From the NCBI GenBank assembly GCA_033819885.1, contig JAQYUZ010000024.1, positions 175,974-239,973 on the forward strand: 64,000 bases of DNA, written 5' to 3'. Below, piece by piece: positions 38,888-51,193 of the stretch (positions within the stretch are counted from its first letter, which is position 1; every line of letters starts with the position of its first letter). The translations under genes and the position numbers were made by a program. The stretch is from Microbotryomycetes sp. JL201. Taxonomy: Eukaryota > Basidiomycota > Microbotryomycetes. The notes under the pieces are model-generated. The model did not search any database and was not told the origin of the DNA. It saw nothing but the letters and a program-made list of their open reading frames with translations.

Positions 38888-41800
38888 ATGTCTGCGCCGG
38901 CCGATTCTTCGACCATCAGCCGCCAGTCGAGCGGCGACTCGACTCGCGCGCCTTCGCCCTCAGCAGACTCGCCTCGCGACAAGCACAGCAACAAGCATGC
39001 GCGCGAGCCAGATCTTGAAAACACTGAAACTGAAACAACATTGCAAACATACAAGCGACAACTCAAGGTAGGACTCTGGTTTATCAGAAATATGAATTTC
39101 GCGAGCTCCGAAGTTTGACCCGGTTCTTTTTGCGGCAGCGATCACTCGAATTGACAGAAGCACGAGGATTAGAGCCGACAACAGCGTCTTTGTCAGTGTC
39201 ATGGAATCATCTGAGCGTGAGGGGACTTGGAGGCAGGGACGACATGATCTTTGCTCCCACGGTTGGTTCCATCCTCGCCGCACCAATCGCAGCCGCTCAG
39301 GACAAACGGCATATGCGCGCCCTCGCAGAAGCAAAGAAGCAACAAGCAAAGTCTGCCGGCCTTGTTGACGAGAACGCAGAACAGCAAGAGCAGCTAAATG
39401 CGAAAAACGACGGCAGAAAACTGAAAAAGGGTGAAAGGTTCCTGCTAGACGACTTATCGGGTATAGTCAAACCTGGAGAGGTTCTCCTGGTCGTTGGTAG
39501 GCCCGGTGCCGGCTGCACCACCTTCCTCAAGACGCTCGCCGGACTGACGCAAGGGTTTGCCGGCATCGACGGCGAGATCCGATATGGCAACCAATTGTAC
39601 AACGACGGCACGCGTCCGATAAAGAGCGCAGTCCAATTCGTGTCCGAGGTCGATATCCATGATCCAAACTTGTTTGTGGGTCGTACGATGGACTTTGCCC
39701 TAGCCAACAAGACACCAGCCCGCGCAGCCCGACCGCTGAACGATGACGAGGCAACCGTACCTTCTGCCGACGAGTACGACGAAGCAACAAAGGCATCTCT
39801 GCTCAAAATCTTTGGTCTCGAGCATACGATCAACACTCGTGTCGGTGACGAGTACGTTCGCGGCGTGTCGGGTGGCGAAAAGAAACGGACGACTCTGGCA
39901 GAAGCATTGACGACGCGCGCAGCCATTCAATGCTATGATCAACCTTCGCGTGGCCTCGACGCCAACACTGCTCTCGAGTTTGCCAAGATTGTCCGGATTC
40001 AGGCCGATGTCCGAAGGACGGCCGTTGCCATGTCGCTGTACCAAGCATCAAACGGGATCTACGATCTAGTCGACAAGGTTCTCGTTATTGCCGAGGGTCA
40101 GGTCTTGTACTACGGTCCGCGGTCGGAGGCAAAGGCCTACATGGAGGATATCGGCTTTCAGTGTCCAGGTAATCTTTAGATCGGTTCAACCGGGCATGGC
40201 GTTTGACTAAAAAAAATTCTTGTTGCAGACGGAGCAAATATTGCCGACTACTTGACATCCGTGACCGTCGCCACTGAACGCAAAATCCGCGACGGGTTTC
40301 AGGACAAGGTTCCCAAAACTATTGCCGAGTTCAGTAGACGGTACCGCGACTCTGACGTGGCACGACGCATGCGTGAAGAGCTTGACTCGTATCTATCCAA
40401 CACGGACGCGCTCGACCGCGAGACTAGGGATGCCAAGGCTGTCGTACAACGCGAGAAGCACAAGTACGCAATCAAGCGAGAGCCGCATACGACATCTTTT
40501 GCCCGCCAAGTCAAAGCTTCATTGATCCGCGAGTATCAGCAGCGCTGGGGCGACAAGTATACGTTTTGGGCTCGACAGGCAACGACGCTCGTGCAAGCTC
40601 TTGTGGCTGGCTCAACTTTTTACATGGCGCCACAGACGACTGGTGGGCTGTTCACGCGGGGTGGAGTCATGTTTCTGTCACTGCTCTTTCCTTCGTTGAT
40701 CAGTCTCGCCGAGACGACGGCGGCGTTCGAGAACCGTGCCGTCCTGTCCAAGCATAAAGCTTACAGCCTGCAGCGACCCAGTGCTGTCGTGTTGGCGCAA
40801 ACGATTGCCGACGTTCCAATCTTTTTGTGGGTGGTCTGTTGGCATGTAGCAGACAAAGCAACTAACGAGGTCTCGACGCAGTATCCAACTTGCCATCTTT
40901 TGCGTCATTGTCTACTTTATGACGGGTCTCAAAATGGAAGCAGGCGCCTTTTTCTTTTACTACCTGTTCGTCTTTATCACAACGCTGTCGACAGTCGCTT
41001 TGTTCCGATTCATTGGCAACGCCTGTTCGACCTTTAACGACGCCTCAAAGTATAGCGGTACCCTTTTCAGCATCTTGGTAACTTATGCTGGTTACATCAT
41101 TCCTACTTCTTCAATGAAGCCCTGGTTTGGCTGGTTCCGCTGGATCAACCCTGGTGAGTGTGGCGAGGGGTGGATTGTCATCGTGCCTGGCCGACTCTTT
41201 TCTCCACTGTGCAGTGTACTTCTCATTCGAAGCCTTGATGGCATCCGAGTTTCGAGGGCAAACGTTCCAATGTGTCCCGCCGCAGCTTGCGCCATACGGA
41301 CCAGGATACGACGGCCAACCTGCCGGATGCGCTGCACCGGGAGCTGCTCCGGGTGCCTTGTCGGTCGACGGCGAAGCTTATCTTGATCTGGCTCTGAACC
41401 TCGGCTTTAAGCATGCGTGGAGAAATTTTGGAATCGTTGTCGGCCTGTGGCTCGCATTTGTGGTTGCAGCCATGTATGCTGCTGAACGCATTCCGGCAGC
41501 TGGATCTACGAGTGAGCGCCCTTGCCGGATTGCGCAATCAAATATTGCTGACGTACATTTTGCAATCGCAGAGGGGTTCTTGCTGTATAAGAGAGGAGGA
41601 GGCAAGCGCTTCATCGAGCAAACCAAAGCTCAATCGGAACGAGGTGCAAGTGCAAGCAATGGTCCGGCGGGCGAGAAGGTCGAGAACAAAGACGAAAGCC
41701 GTCCTGAGGACGTGACGGCCGTCGAGACGGTGTTTACCTGGCAAAACCTGAGCTACACGGTTCATTCAGGAGGCCAGGAGCTCAAGTTGCTCGACAATGT

Positions 41801-44130
41801 GCAAGGCTGGTGCAAGCCGGGCGAATTGACAGCGCAAGCCTTTCACATCTCGTGCGATGACTGTCTCGCGACTGACGTGCTCTTTCGATCCAGCCTCATG
41901 GGATCTTCAGGCGCGGGCAAGACTACACTGATGGACGTGTTGGCACAGCGAAAGACCGAAGGCGACATCACTGGCGAGGTTTTGATCAACGGTCAATCGC
42001 TTCCGCTTGCGTTCCAGCGCACGACGGGTTATTGCGAGCAGGTAACGTTACGGTTCGATGACTCTGTAGGACCGTGATTCTGACCTTGCATTCTCGGGCG
42101 TCACGTCTCGATGGTACTTTCGTACAGCTCGACATCCACATGCCTCAAGCGACAGTCAGGGAGGCTCTCGAATTCAGTGCCTTGCTCCGTCAGCCACGTA
42201 CTTTGTCACGCAAGGACAAGCTGGCCTACGTCGACGTCATCATTGACCTGCTCGAGCTCCACGATATCGAAGATGCTCTCGTTGGCGTGCCTGGCAACGG
42301 ACTTGGCGTCGAACAGAGAAAGCGCCTCACCCTCGGAGTCGAACTCGTCGCCAAGCCGACACTTTTGTTCTGCGACGAGCCCACTTCAGGCATGGACGGA
42401 CAATCATCGTACCGCATCGCTCAATTCTTGCGCAAACTCGCCGCTGCCGGTCAATCGTGCTGTGTTGTCGTACATCAGCCTTCGGCTCAGCTCTTTTCGA
42501 TGTTTGACAACTTGCTGCTCATGAAAAAGGGCGGTAAGACTGTCTACTTTGGTCCGGTCAAAAAAGTGCCCGACTATTTTGCCAGCAAGGGCATCGAATT
42601 TCCTCGCGACGTCAATCCGGCCGAGATGATGATTGATGTTGTCAGCGGAGACCTGGCCCGCGACCGAGACTGGGCCCGGGTGTGGGACGATTCGGACGAG
42701 GCAAAAGCCGTCACGGAAGAGCTCGAGCAACTCAAACGTGACAACAAGGACAAGCCGGCCGGACGCGAAGACGATGGCTACAAATTTGCTGTGCCACTAT
42801 CTGAGCAGATCCGCCTGGTCACGTCGCGCGCAAACGTACAGATCTACCGCAACACGGACTATGTTGTCAACAAAGTCATGCTGCACATTGGCTCTGCCCT
42901 TATCAACGGTTTCAGTTTCTGGATGATTGGTAACTCTTACGCCGACCTCCAAAACAGACTGTTTACCATTTTCCAGTTTCTGTTCATCGCGCCGGGCGTC
43001 ATCGCCCAGCTGCAGCCGAAATTCCTCGCCAACCGCGACATTTACGAGAAACGGGAACGTAAGGCGGCAATTTACAGTTGGTGGGCGTTCATTGTTGGCG
43101 AGATCGTGGCAGAGATTCCTTATCTCCTCGTCTGCGCGTTCCTTTGTAAGCACGTTGGTTCTGTCGGGCTACTCTGCACTGGCTGACAGTCGGGTGGCGG
43201 TGGCGCAGACTGGGCCTGCTGGTACCCGGTTGTCGGCTTCACGTTCCGCGCGCGCGCTGTGGCACCCTTGTATCTTCAAATGACCCTCTACGAACTCGCA
43301 TACACGTCTTTGGGCCAGACGATCGCAGCCTAGTCAGTACCAAGACTCGAGATGGGCACAGAGGCTATGGGCTGACGGGGAGTGTGTTCATGACTCAGCT
43401 CGCCAAACGCCACATTTGCGGCCCTCGTCAATCCAGTCGTCATTTCGATCTTTACCATATTCTCGGGCGTCCTCATCCCGTACAGCCAGATCACCGCGTT
43501 CTGGCGATACTGGATGTAAGTGTGCGCGCGCCAGGCCAGCGCCACCGTCAAGGAAGACTTGGGCGATGAGTGCCCTAGTAGTAGATGGAGCTCCGCTGAC
43601 GTCCCCTTGACTCTGAAAACAGCTACTGGATTGACGTCTTTCACTACATCATGTCCGGTCTGCTTGTGTGGCCAATCTGGAACGAGCCAGTCGTTTGCAA
43701 GCCGGAAGAATTGGCGCGTTTCGCTCCGCCCGCAGGTCAGACTTGTGGGGCGTACATGGCCGAGTTCTTGTCGCGCAATTCCGGATATGTAGTTGACCCA
43801 GTAAGCTCAGAGAGAGAATGAATGTGCGGGCTCGGAACAGCACTGACCACAGAGCACCGCAATAGGATTCGACGAGCGAATGCGCCTACTGTGTACGCTG
43901 CGCGCGCGCTGTATTTTGCTCTCAATGCACGCTGACGGTCAGACATTGCTTGCCCCGCGCAGATCTATTCGCAAGGGTCAGAATACCTCCAGAGCCTCAA
44001 CATTTCAAAGTACTGGATCGGCTGGCGGGACATTGGCATCACGGCACTGTTTTGTGTCGGACTGTATGCCCTTGTTTTTGTTATGATGCGGCTGAGGACA
44101 AAGGCGACAAAGCGCGCGAGCAAAGCGTAG
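38888..44130 (+). CDS. Full-length Pdr-type ABC transporter (ABCG)
   Basis: Exons 38888-39067, 39139-40168, 40229-40826, 40882-41153, 41215-41511, 41572-41833, 41894-42041, 42128-43145, 43209-43332, 43399-43515, 43623-43800, 43866-43892, 43963-44130; 1472 aa. Order is NBD1-TMD1-NBD2-TMD2. NBD1 has the fungal-Pdr Walker [10 protein letters not shown] (Cys for Lys) and signature [11 protein letters not shown]2 has GSSGAGKTT and the altered signature [11 protein letters not shown]. The C-terminus carries the CAYC and EYLQSLNI motif and a final helix. It is a plasma-membrane exporter of lipophilic drugs or lipids. Intron 41834-41893 has a GC donor (GCAAGC); without it the residues before GSSGAGKTT are interrupted. 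Exon 12 is 27 nt. Confidence 0.93.
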
Positions 44131-44629
44131 TGCAGCGGACCTAAAAAGCGGTTGGGCCAAAGTGCTCGACCGCTGGGTATCGTTTTCACAGCATTTAGAT
44201 TGAAGTCACATTAGTTTCAGTAGAGCAGCTTGTGCTCAATTTGCAAAAGTTGAATCGTTCCGCACTTGAAATCGGAGGCAAGGTAGAAAAAACGAATCGT
44301 CTGCGGATCGACACGCGAGTAGGAAAAGTGTATCAGGGGAAAGCGGAGAGTGAAACAAGGGTGCCGGTAACAAGTGTAGCGCAAAGTGCTTCCATAGAGA
44401 CACCGACTAGATCATTGCCCATGGAGCTTGCCTGTGGCGGTATTGGCAATGTATCATAAGCCGTCCAATTTTACGACTGTTGTACGGTCGCCGTGATGCT
44501 CCTGTGACTCCAGCCCACTACTCTGCACCTGTTGTCCGAAGCGCGGCCTGGGAGCTGGAATAGCAAAATGCATCTCAATAATAGCTCACGGACTCCTGTC
44601 CAATACTACCGCATCAAGAAAGGAGGTTA
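44131..44629. other. Intergenic region, convergent gene ends
   Basis: About 500 nt between two converging genes. It should contain both terminators. I see no gene or notable repeat. Confidence 0.6.
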
Positions 44630-47227
44630 CTACTTTTCATGCACAGTACGCTTTCCCCATCTCTCCTTCAACTGGCCGTCTAAAAGATCCAGATCTGCTG
44701 GATCAAGAACTGCGTACAGTTGATCAACGACTGCAGCATGGCGACACTCTTGGTTCTGCAAAGCGCGAGAGATTTGGTCGGGCCGCTGCTGGAGGAGAGC
44801 GGAGACTACCCGAGCCAGCTCGGGCGACGTATTTCGTAGCCACTCGTCAAGGTGCTGTGACGATTCCAAATCACCCCATAATAATGCACGTTGGCCTGCA
44901 ATAGTCAACGTGTCGACCGTAGGGTTGTCAAACAACAGCACTTCGTTCCAGAATTCTGATTCATCCGGCGAAGCCGACAGCCGCAAATGCCACCAGACAA
45001 TTTTGAGAAAGACGTATACTGCGCTTTCCAAATCGTGCAGTAAGTCGTGGTTGAATGGAGTAGAATTCCTGGGCCGAGAATCCGCCGGTTTCAGAACAGC
45101 AATAGCCATCGTGTCGAGCGTGCCGGTGCGCTGCCGACGTTCCGCTGAGCTGTTGTCCAGCGTTTTCGCCCACGCGCAGTCCCAGTCGGTAAGCACAAGC
45201 TGACCTTGGCTATGCAAGACATTACCGATAGATATATCTCGATGCAGAACACCAGCAGCAGCCCACAACTCGTGGAGCACGACGAAAAGCTTCTTGATGA
45301 CTTTGACGAGATGACTGGGTTTGGGAGGGGAATGTCGGTCGGTCAACATCAGGATGTCAGACTATGATTGTGGGTTGCGGTACACAATGACACCTTGATG
45401 GCGCGTGATGACTGCGTGATGTTTGCTGCGATCGAAGTTGGTTTGAGCGAGGGGCGCGTGCCGTTTCAGAAACCGGTCGCAAATGAAAACTCGCTCGACT
45501 GCAGCGAGATGGGCCATGACTTCAATCGAGTCTCGAGAACTGATCCAGGTTGTCTCGCGCTCGCGATTGTAGGCGTCAATGGCTTTCCAGACTTGCGCCT
45601 CCCGGAGCTTGCGATTGTCGTCCACGTTCTGGACCTTCACCACCACGCGCTGCTCGGCAACTGAGCCTGGTGATGCAAGCTTCAGGGCAACTGTAGCGCG
45701 ACTAAAAGGACTCGATGCTGGCGAAGATTTGAATAAAACAACCACGCTTTTCGTGCTGAGCGATGTATCAGCGAGGGTAGCGTCAACCAGTCGAGCCGGG
45801 ATCCTGACAGGTATCAAACCGCGTTCAGCGTCGCATTTGAACGTGGCCAGTGGCGACAAGCCAGCATGTGATGGTGGAGTAGTGAAGAGCAGATTGACGA
45901 GGCAAGCAAATTTGACAACGTTGTCCGTCCAACAGCCATCGACGTACGCCACCATGACAACCTCGCGATCAAGCATGACAAAAGCGGCGAGCTCGTCGAA
46001 CACGCACAGTCCCAGGACAAAAGTGCGCAGGGGCTGTGACACAAGAGCGTCTCGCATATACCCAAGGCATTGCGCATATTTGTCCTGCGGAGCTTTCACG
46101 TTCAACCTTCCAACTTTTGACGTGCAAAATTCGAGCACTATAGCAACGTGCTCGAATTTGTGCTGGACTTTTGGCTCGAAGCAAGGAAATGCCAAGAAAG
46201 CATCCAGTTTGCGCTTTGATTCAATCGCGCCACGACTCAACATACGGTTTGGTGTGGCAACGAAGCACAGATTCGATTGCGACGATTCTGTCGTACTATT
46301 CGAGTAAGCAAGCTTGCAAGAAGCCTGTCAAGGCGAAATAATAGTCAGCTGATGCTGCCACGGAAGCTGAACGGTCCTTAACCTACAGTACTCGCGAGCT
46401 GCTCTAGCCAGTGAGGTTCAACTCCTTCCCCGGCGCCTACTCTGCTCTCAGCGCTAGCTGCAGCTTGGAATGCAGGAGCTTGACGGCGAATCTGCCTGCG
46501 CTGGTCGAGATTCAGAGCCTGCTCAATTGCGACCAGCTGTCGATCCAAGCCGACGCTTTCAAGCCAGGATTCGATGGTTGGCAGCACGAATGTGCGTCCA
46601 CGAATCGCCTGTTTGACGGCGGCGCGATCCAGCACCGTGTTGCTACTGAAAGAACTTTGACTGCTCTTGGCAACGACCGGTGTTGGTTCGACGACGTTCG
46701 TTCCCGACAGGCTCGAACGAGACGGAGTTTCTGGGGGAGGATTCGGTGCAGACATAGCTTGATCGGTCGACGCCGGTTTTGACAAGGTCGAGAGGTTGTT
46801 CGCTGAATCTGTGGCACCTGACCGAGAAAGACCTTGCGTGTACAAGCTACCGTTGGTTGACTGCCAAGAACAGCGCACAGGGTTACGTGAGCGGCAGCAT
46901 GGTTGATACATGCATGAATCTTCGACATACATTATAAGCTAAATTGAGATGCTGCGAAAGGTCGATGCGCTCGAGGCCTTGAGCGTCCCAGTCATGGACT
47001 ACCGATGGCAGAAGGACGGGCCGCAGCGTAGGTGACGAGTTGTGCAGATGGCTTGGTGTGACACGAAGACGAGACGAGTTTGACTTGACCACATCGTCCT
47101 CGCCGACGTTGAGCCTCTTAAGGGAGGAAACAGTCGGCGTGTCGCCTTGCGCGGCCCTGCTCCGGGCAGGACACTCATTCGAGCTCGATTCGCCCTTGAT
47201 TCGTGTCCTGCCAGACCGCAGCTGCAT
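44630..47227 (-). CDS. Fungal-type protein kinase (FunK1 family)
   Basis: Exons 46931-47227, 46387-46860, 45413-46324, 44630-45361; 804 aa. The N-terminal 250 residues are low-complexity Ser/Pro-rich. The middle carries a variant lysine strand (RVVVKVQNV). The C-terminal lobe has VLHRDISIGNVL (HRD loop) and LVLTDWDCAWA, with DWD in place of DFG. HDLESAVYVFLKIVWWHLR follows; this helix is diagnostic of the FunK1 family. FunK1 kinases expand in mushroom-forming and related fungi and have poorly known targets. The short intron 45362-45412 uses a GTCATC donor, chosen for phase and because reading through meets a stop. Confidence 0.83.
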
Positions 47228-47416
47228 CTCTCCGCTGTCAACGGTCGGGAACCCGAAAGCTGCGGCGCTCAGTTTCGGTCATTCACACCTTACACGGCTC
47301 GATGCACCTCAGTCCGCTCGTTTACTATCGGTGTCGCGCCTTCTCGAGATGAAATCACAGTCAAATCGCATGAAAGACGGCCTCGACGTATTACAACTCG
47401 GCCCTGAAGCGCATTT

Positions 47417-47761
47417 ATGCCTCCGAACCGGCCAAGACGGAGACGACGGCCCAGTGCAACGTCGCTACCTTTTAATCCTTCCATGTCAAGGTCGACGTCG
47501 AGAATCGCGTCGGGTTCGGAGACACTGACACGTCAAAATAGGGCCCGCGAGATCAGAATTGTCCAGCGTGACTTGCCTCGAGCGGGCAGTGTTGGCCTTC
47601 GCAGACAGAGACGGACTCTCTCGGGCGTCTCATACACTTTCGAGAAAACTGTCGCAATCAGCGCGCGAACCGGGCTCAGTAGTGCAAACCGTTGCCCGGT
47701 CTACGGCACTAACGCTAGACTGGCTCGCAACCACGCGAACGTCAAATCCACCAGATTGTGA
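47417..47761 (+). CDS. Hypothetical small basic protein
   Basis: An open frame of 114 codons starting MPPNRPRRRRRPSATSLPF, rich in Arg and Ser. An alternative with one intron would switch into an overlapping helical frame (RASHTLSRKLSQSA, TALTLDWLATT) that ends at about 47765. I recognise neither. The gene would converge with the minus-strand gene that ends at 47762. Low confidence that it is expressed. Confidence 0.3.
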   Translation: MPPNRPRRRRRPSATSLPFNPSMSRSTSRIASGSETLTRQNRAREIRIVQRDLPRAGSVGLRRQRRTLSGVSYTFEKTVAISARTGLSSANRCPVYGTNARLARNHANVKSTRL

Positions 47762-48416
47762 TTAGATAGGATGACCGAGGCAGCCTCGCTCATACCAGCC
47801 TTCGGCTTGCTGCTCAATAACGAGTTTCTTGTGCGGGCGCTTGGCTGCACCCGACTGCTGGGATCGCGTTGACGATCCGTCGGCGTTGAGGGTGGCGCCC
47901 GGAAGCTCAAAATCTACCGCTCGGATGCCAAGCTTACCGCTGACTTGCACCAGTTGACCGATATGCCGGTTGACTAGAATGCGTACGGCGAGTGTCGCTG
48001 TTACACGAAGCACAATGCAAAACAAGAGTTGACGCGTTGGAACTGCGGGAGTCATGCGCACTCCTGTGGCATTGACCAAATCAGCAGAGCCATGCTGCTC
48101 CTCAAAGCCGTATTGTCTCGATCCGACTCAATCGCCTTCGCTGACGTGCAGATGTCACGTTGACGCATGCACTGGATTGCGTCTGGATTGAAGAAGCTAT
48201 CAATCCGCCTCGTCGCGTCTCATATTCAGCAGGACTGTCTGCCCTCCAAGCCCGGCGCACTCGCAGAGATAGTCCCTCGATCACGACGGTGATCGTCCCA
48301 CGGTCTCGTCTACCTCTCAATTCTACCTCGCTTTCGCTTTCGAACTGTACAATAGTCGCATTGCTTAAATAGAGCAGCTTGGAATAAAAGTCTGTTACTC
48401 GGTACATGTGTTCCAT
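47762..48416 (-). CDS. Hypothetical protein, possible OB-fold region
   Basis: Model 48159-48416 plus 47762-48094 gives 196 aa with phase kept across a 64-nt GTGACA...CAG intron. It begins MEHMYRVTDFYSKLLYLSN. The part NRHIGQLVQVSGKLGI resembles the first strands of an OB fold (as in RPA14 or Ten1). A second intron removing a hydrophobic stretch near 47970-48040 would make that likeness stronger, giving a form starting MTPAVPT. I cannot choose between these, and no function is assigned. Confidence 0.35.
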
Positions 48417-48719
48417 AAACCGTTGGACCTCTTGCTACCCATAACATCGCGCGCGCGCGCACACGACCTGGGCCGCTATCCAATCGCTTGATTGAATGAG
48501 AAAAATGATCTAAACATTGACACGCAAGCAAAGATAACAGAAACGAAGAAAGTAGAATGTGAAAAAGAAAACGAGGGCAGAAAATAAGGTGTAGCGCACA
48601 ATGCTACTTTTCGAAACGGCAAGAGTGCGGAGGCGAGGCACGTGTCGAGCGCAAACTCGCCAGGACGCAGCAGTCCACTCCGCACATGTCACCCATGTGA
48701 CGATATGATAGTCACAGGC
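48417..48719. other. Intergenic region with an alternating GC tract
   Basis: About 300 nt between the uncertain minus-strand gene and the end of eIF4A. It holds a run of alternating C and G (about 48448-48460) leading into CACAC, a sequence type able to form Z-DNA. No gene seen. Confidence 0.55.
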
Positions 48720-50613
48720 TCAGATCAAGTCCTGCAAAGCGGCGAAGCGTCAGTACACTGCCCAGCCATTCGCCAGCTTTGCCCCAGCCAAACGCTCGGG
48801 TTTTCTGTTCAACTCAGATGCATGCAACTCACCGCAACGTTCATGGGCATCTCGTCAATCTGAGTGTTGTAGAAACGCTCGATATCGCGCAATGCAGGCG
48901 CATCCTCTTGGGCGACAAAGTTGATAGCAACGCCCTTGCGACCGAATCGACCGCCACGACCGATACGATGGATGTAGTTCTCGCGCGAGGTCGGCAAATC
49001 GTAGTTGATGACGAGTGAGACTTGCTGGACATCGATTCCACGCGCCAACAAATCGGTCGTGATCAACACTCGCGACGAGCCAGAGCGGAACTCCTTCATG
49101 ATGACTTCACGCTGAGCTTGCTCCATGTCTCCGTGCATGGCAGAGACGGTGAACTCCTTTTCTTGCAGCTTCTCCGTCAACCAGTCGACCTTTCTCCTTG
49201 TGTTGCAGAAGATGACGGCTTGCGTGATCGTAACCGTCTCATACAAATCAGCGAGCGTGTCGAGCTTCCACTCTTCCTTTTCAACAGCAATGAAGAATTG
49301 CTTGATACCCTCAAGCGTCAATTCCTCAGCCTTGACCAAGATGCGGACGGGGTCGCGCATGAACTTGGTTGTGACTTCAAGCACGTCGGCGGGCATGGTG
49401 GCAGAGAGCAGGACGACTTGAGTGGTAGGAGGCAAGAGCTGGAAGACATCGTAGATTTGGTCCTTGAAACCGCGCGACAACATCTCGTCGGCCTCGTCAA
49501 GGCAGAAGATCTTGATATGATCCGTGCGCAGGGCGCGGCGCTGAATCATATCGAAAACTCGGCCTGGCGTGCCGACGACGACGTGAACGCCGTCTTGGAG
49601 CTTGGCCATGGCCTCGCGGACGGGGGTTCCACCGACGGCCGAGAAGCACTCGATGTTCATGTAGTCACCGAGCGCGACGACAACCTTCTGAATTTGCTGG
49701 GCGAGCTCGCGAGTGGGGGCCAGGACAAGGGCCTGGCATTGCTTGAGCGAAACGTCGATCGACTGCAAAATTGAGACTGAGAATGTTGCGGTCTTGCCAG
49801 TGCCAGACTGGGCTTGGGCGATCACGTCGTGGCCCTGCGAGAGTATCGACGTGTCAGCGGCAATCGTCAGCGTGTCGACACAAAAACAAGGCCTTACAGC
49901 AACGACGGGCATGATGGCACGTTGTTGAATAGCGGACGGGCGCTCGAAACTGGCGACACGGCAAGGGGGTCAGAACCCCGTATAATACTTGCGAGACCAA
50001 GTGTGACCCACCCGTAGGCATAGATACCACGGAGCAGCTCGGGACGCAAGTTCATGTCGTCAAAGTTCCTGATTCATAACAGTTCGAGTCAGCGGCCGGG
50101 AGGGTGGCGAAGGTTTGCTGTGCGTTGACGTACTCGACGACCTGATCCCAGCTGCATAGAGCGAAGAAATTGGTGACCTGAAGCATCTGCAGACCATTAC
50201 AAAAACTCACTTGGACTCGATGAGGCCTTCTTCGGCATCAGCGAGGCCGCCGGCGGCAGCAGCGGGAGTGGTGGCAGGTGCCTCGCCCTCAGGCCTGCAG
50301 TAAGCAATTCAAACGTGAAAGTCAGTGTCATAGTACTGCGTCTGTGTGGCGGATGTCTCGTCGCGCCAAGTCACTAGCCCAGTGCGCGCCCAAGACAAAA
50401 ACGAGTCGTCGACGCGTGGCTCGAGCGACAGCGAGCCGCGAAAAACGCACGCCCGGCGGCGCATACAGTCGAGTAGTGCCAAAACACCTCCTCAGACCTT
50501 TCTGAGAGCGTCACAGACGCAGCGTGATGCGGGGGAGGCGTTCAAGAGGGTCGACTTTGAAAAAAACGCGAGCGCCCTGATACTCACTTGGCGGCAGGAG
50601 CAGTGGAAGCCAT
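48720..50613 (-). CDS. TIF1: Translation initiation factor eIF4A (DEAD-box RNA helicase)
   Basis: Seven exons: 50588-50613, 50211-50294, 50134-50151, 50012-50068, 49898-49949, 48833-49834, 48720-48731; 416 aa. All helicase motifs are present: [12 protein letters not shown] (Q motif), [58 protein letters not shown] and [10 protein letters not shown]. It ends [13 protein letters not shown]. It unwinds 5' UTRs as part of eIF4F in the cytosol. The first intron is 293 nt, long for this genome. The last coding exon is only 12 nt (Asp-Leu-Ile-stop). Exon 3 is 18 nt. Confidence 0.96.
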
Positions 50614-51193
50614 ATTGGATACGGGTTAAGGTGCTTTGGAAAGGTACTAGACAGACGACGAATGCGTTGTCTAGACCGGGTCGCTTGGGTTGGGCAAGAA
50701 CCTGTCACGTCGCTCTTTTTTTCGTGCCCTTGTGGCGGGCGCAACACTAGGCACAACATTTTCGCACTAGCGCAAAGCACCGTCATTAATACAAATACTT
50801 CATCTTGGAAAAAAGCGGACTCTCGATCACGCTTCCGTGCACCGGACAGGTCGGCTGTGTCGACAGGGGCTCACACGTCACGTGACATTCTGAATTGTTC
50901 CGCCATGGGATACTATAGCGATAGTTGAGCACCAACGCTGTGTTCACTTGGGCTTCCAGCCTGTCGCGCGACGGGATTGGACTCGGTTTGACTGGTACCC
51001 TCCTCTGGCGCGGTCCATGTCGCATAAGTTAGCCTACACAACACGCACTAGCACACTTTGCGGAAGACTGCAAACTTCAAAAGATATTTCTATGCTGCAA
51101 CGTCTGTATGTTTCCTGACCAGCTGCAGCCCACGGCTGATCGATCAAATGCCTGATTAGTCGCTCCCAAGTCCGCTTGATCACTGCCCACGCC
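50614..51193. promoter_or_regulatory. Divergent promoter region, eIF4A and PDX1
   Basis: 580 nt between two start codons on opposite strands. A perfect 10-nt palindrome GTCACGTGAC at 50877-50886 near the middle contains the CACGTG core bound by bHLH factors such as Cbf1. T-rich and C-rich tracts flank the eIF4A side. The regulatory role is inference from position. Confidence 0.45.

Noticed and set aside
49022-49774. 250-codon plus-strand ORF opposite eIF4A
   Set aside because: Antisense shadow of a highly conserved coding exon; high GC and codon bias create long opposite frames.
50295-50587. snoRNA inside the long first intron of eIF4A
   Set aside because: I looked for C/D box motifs on the sense strand and found no convincing C box with a matching D box.
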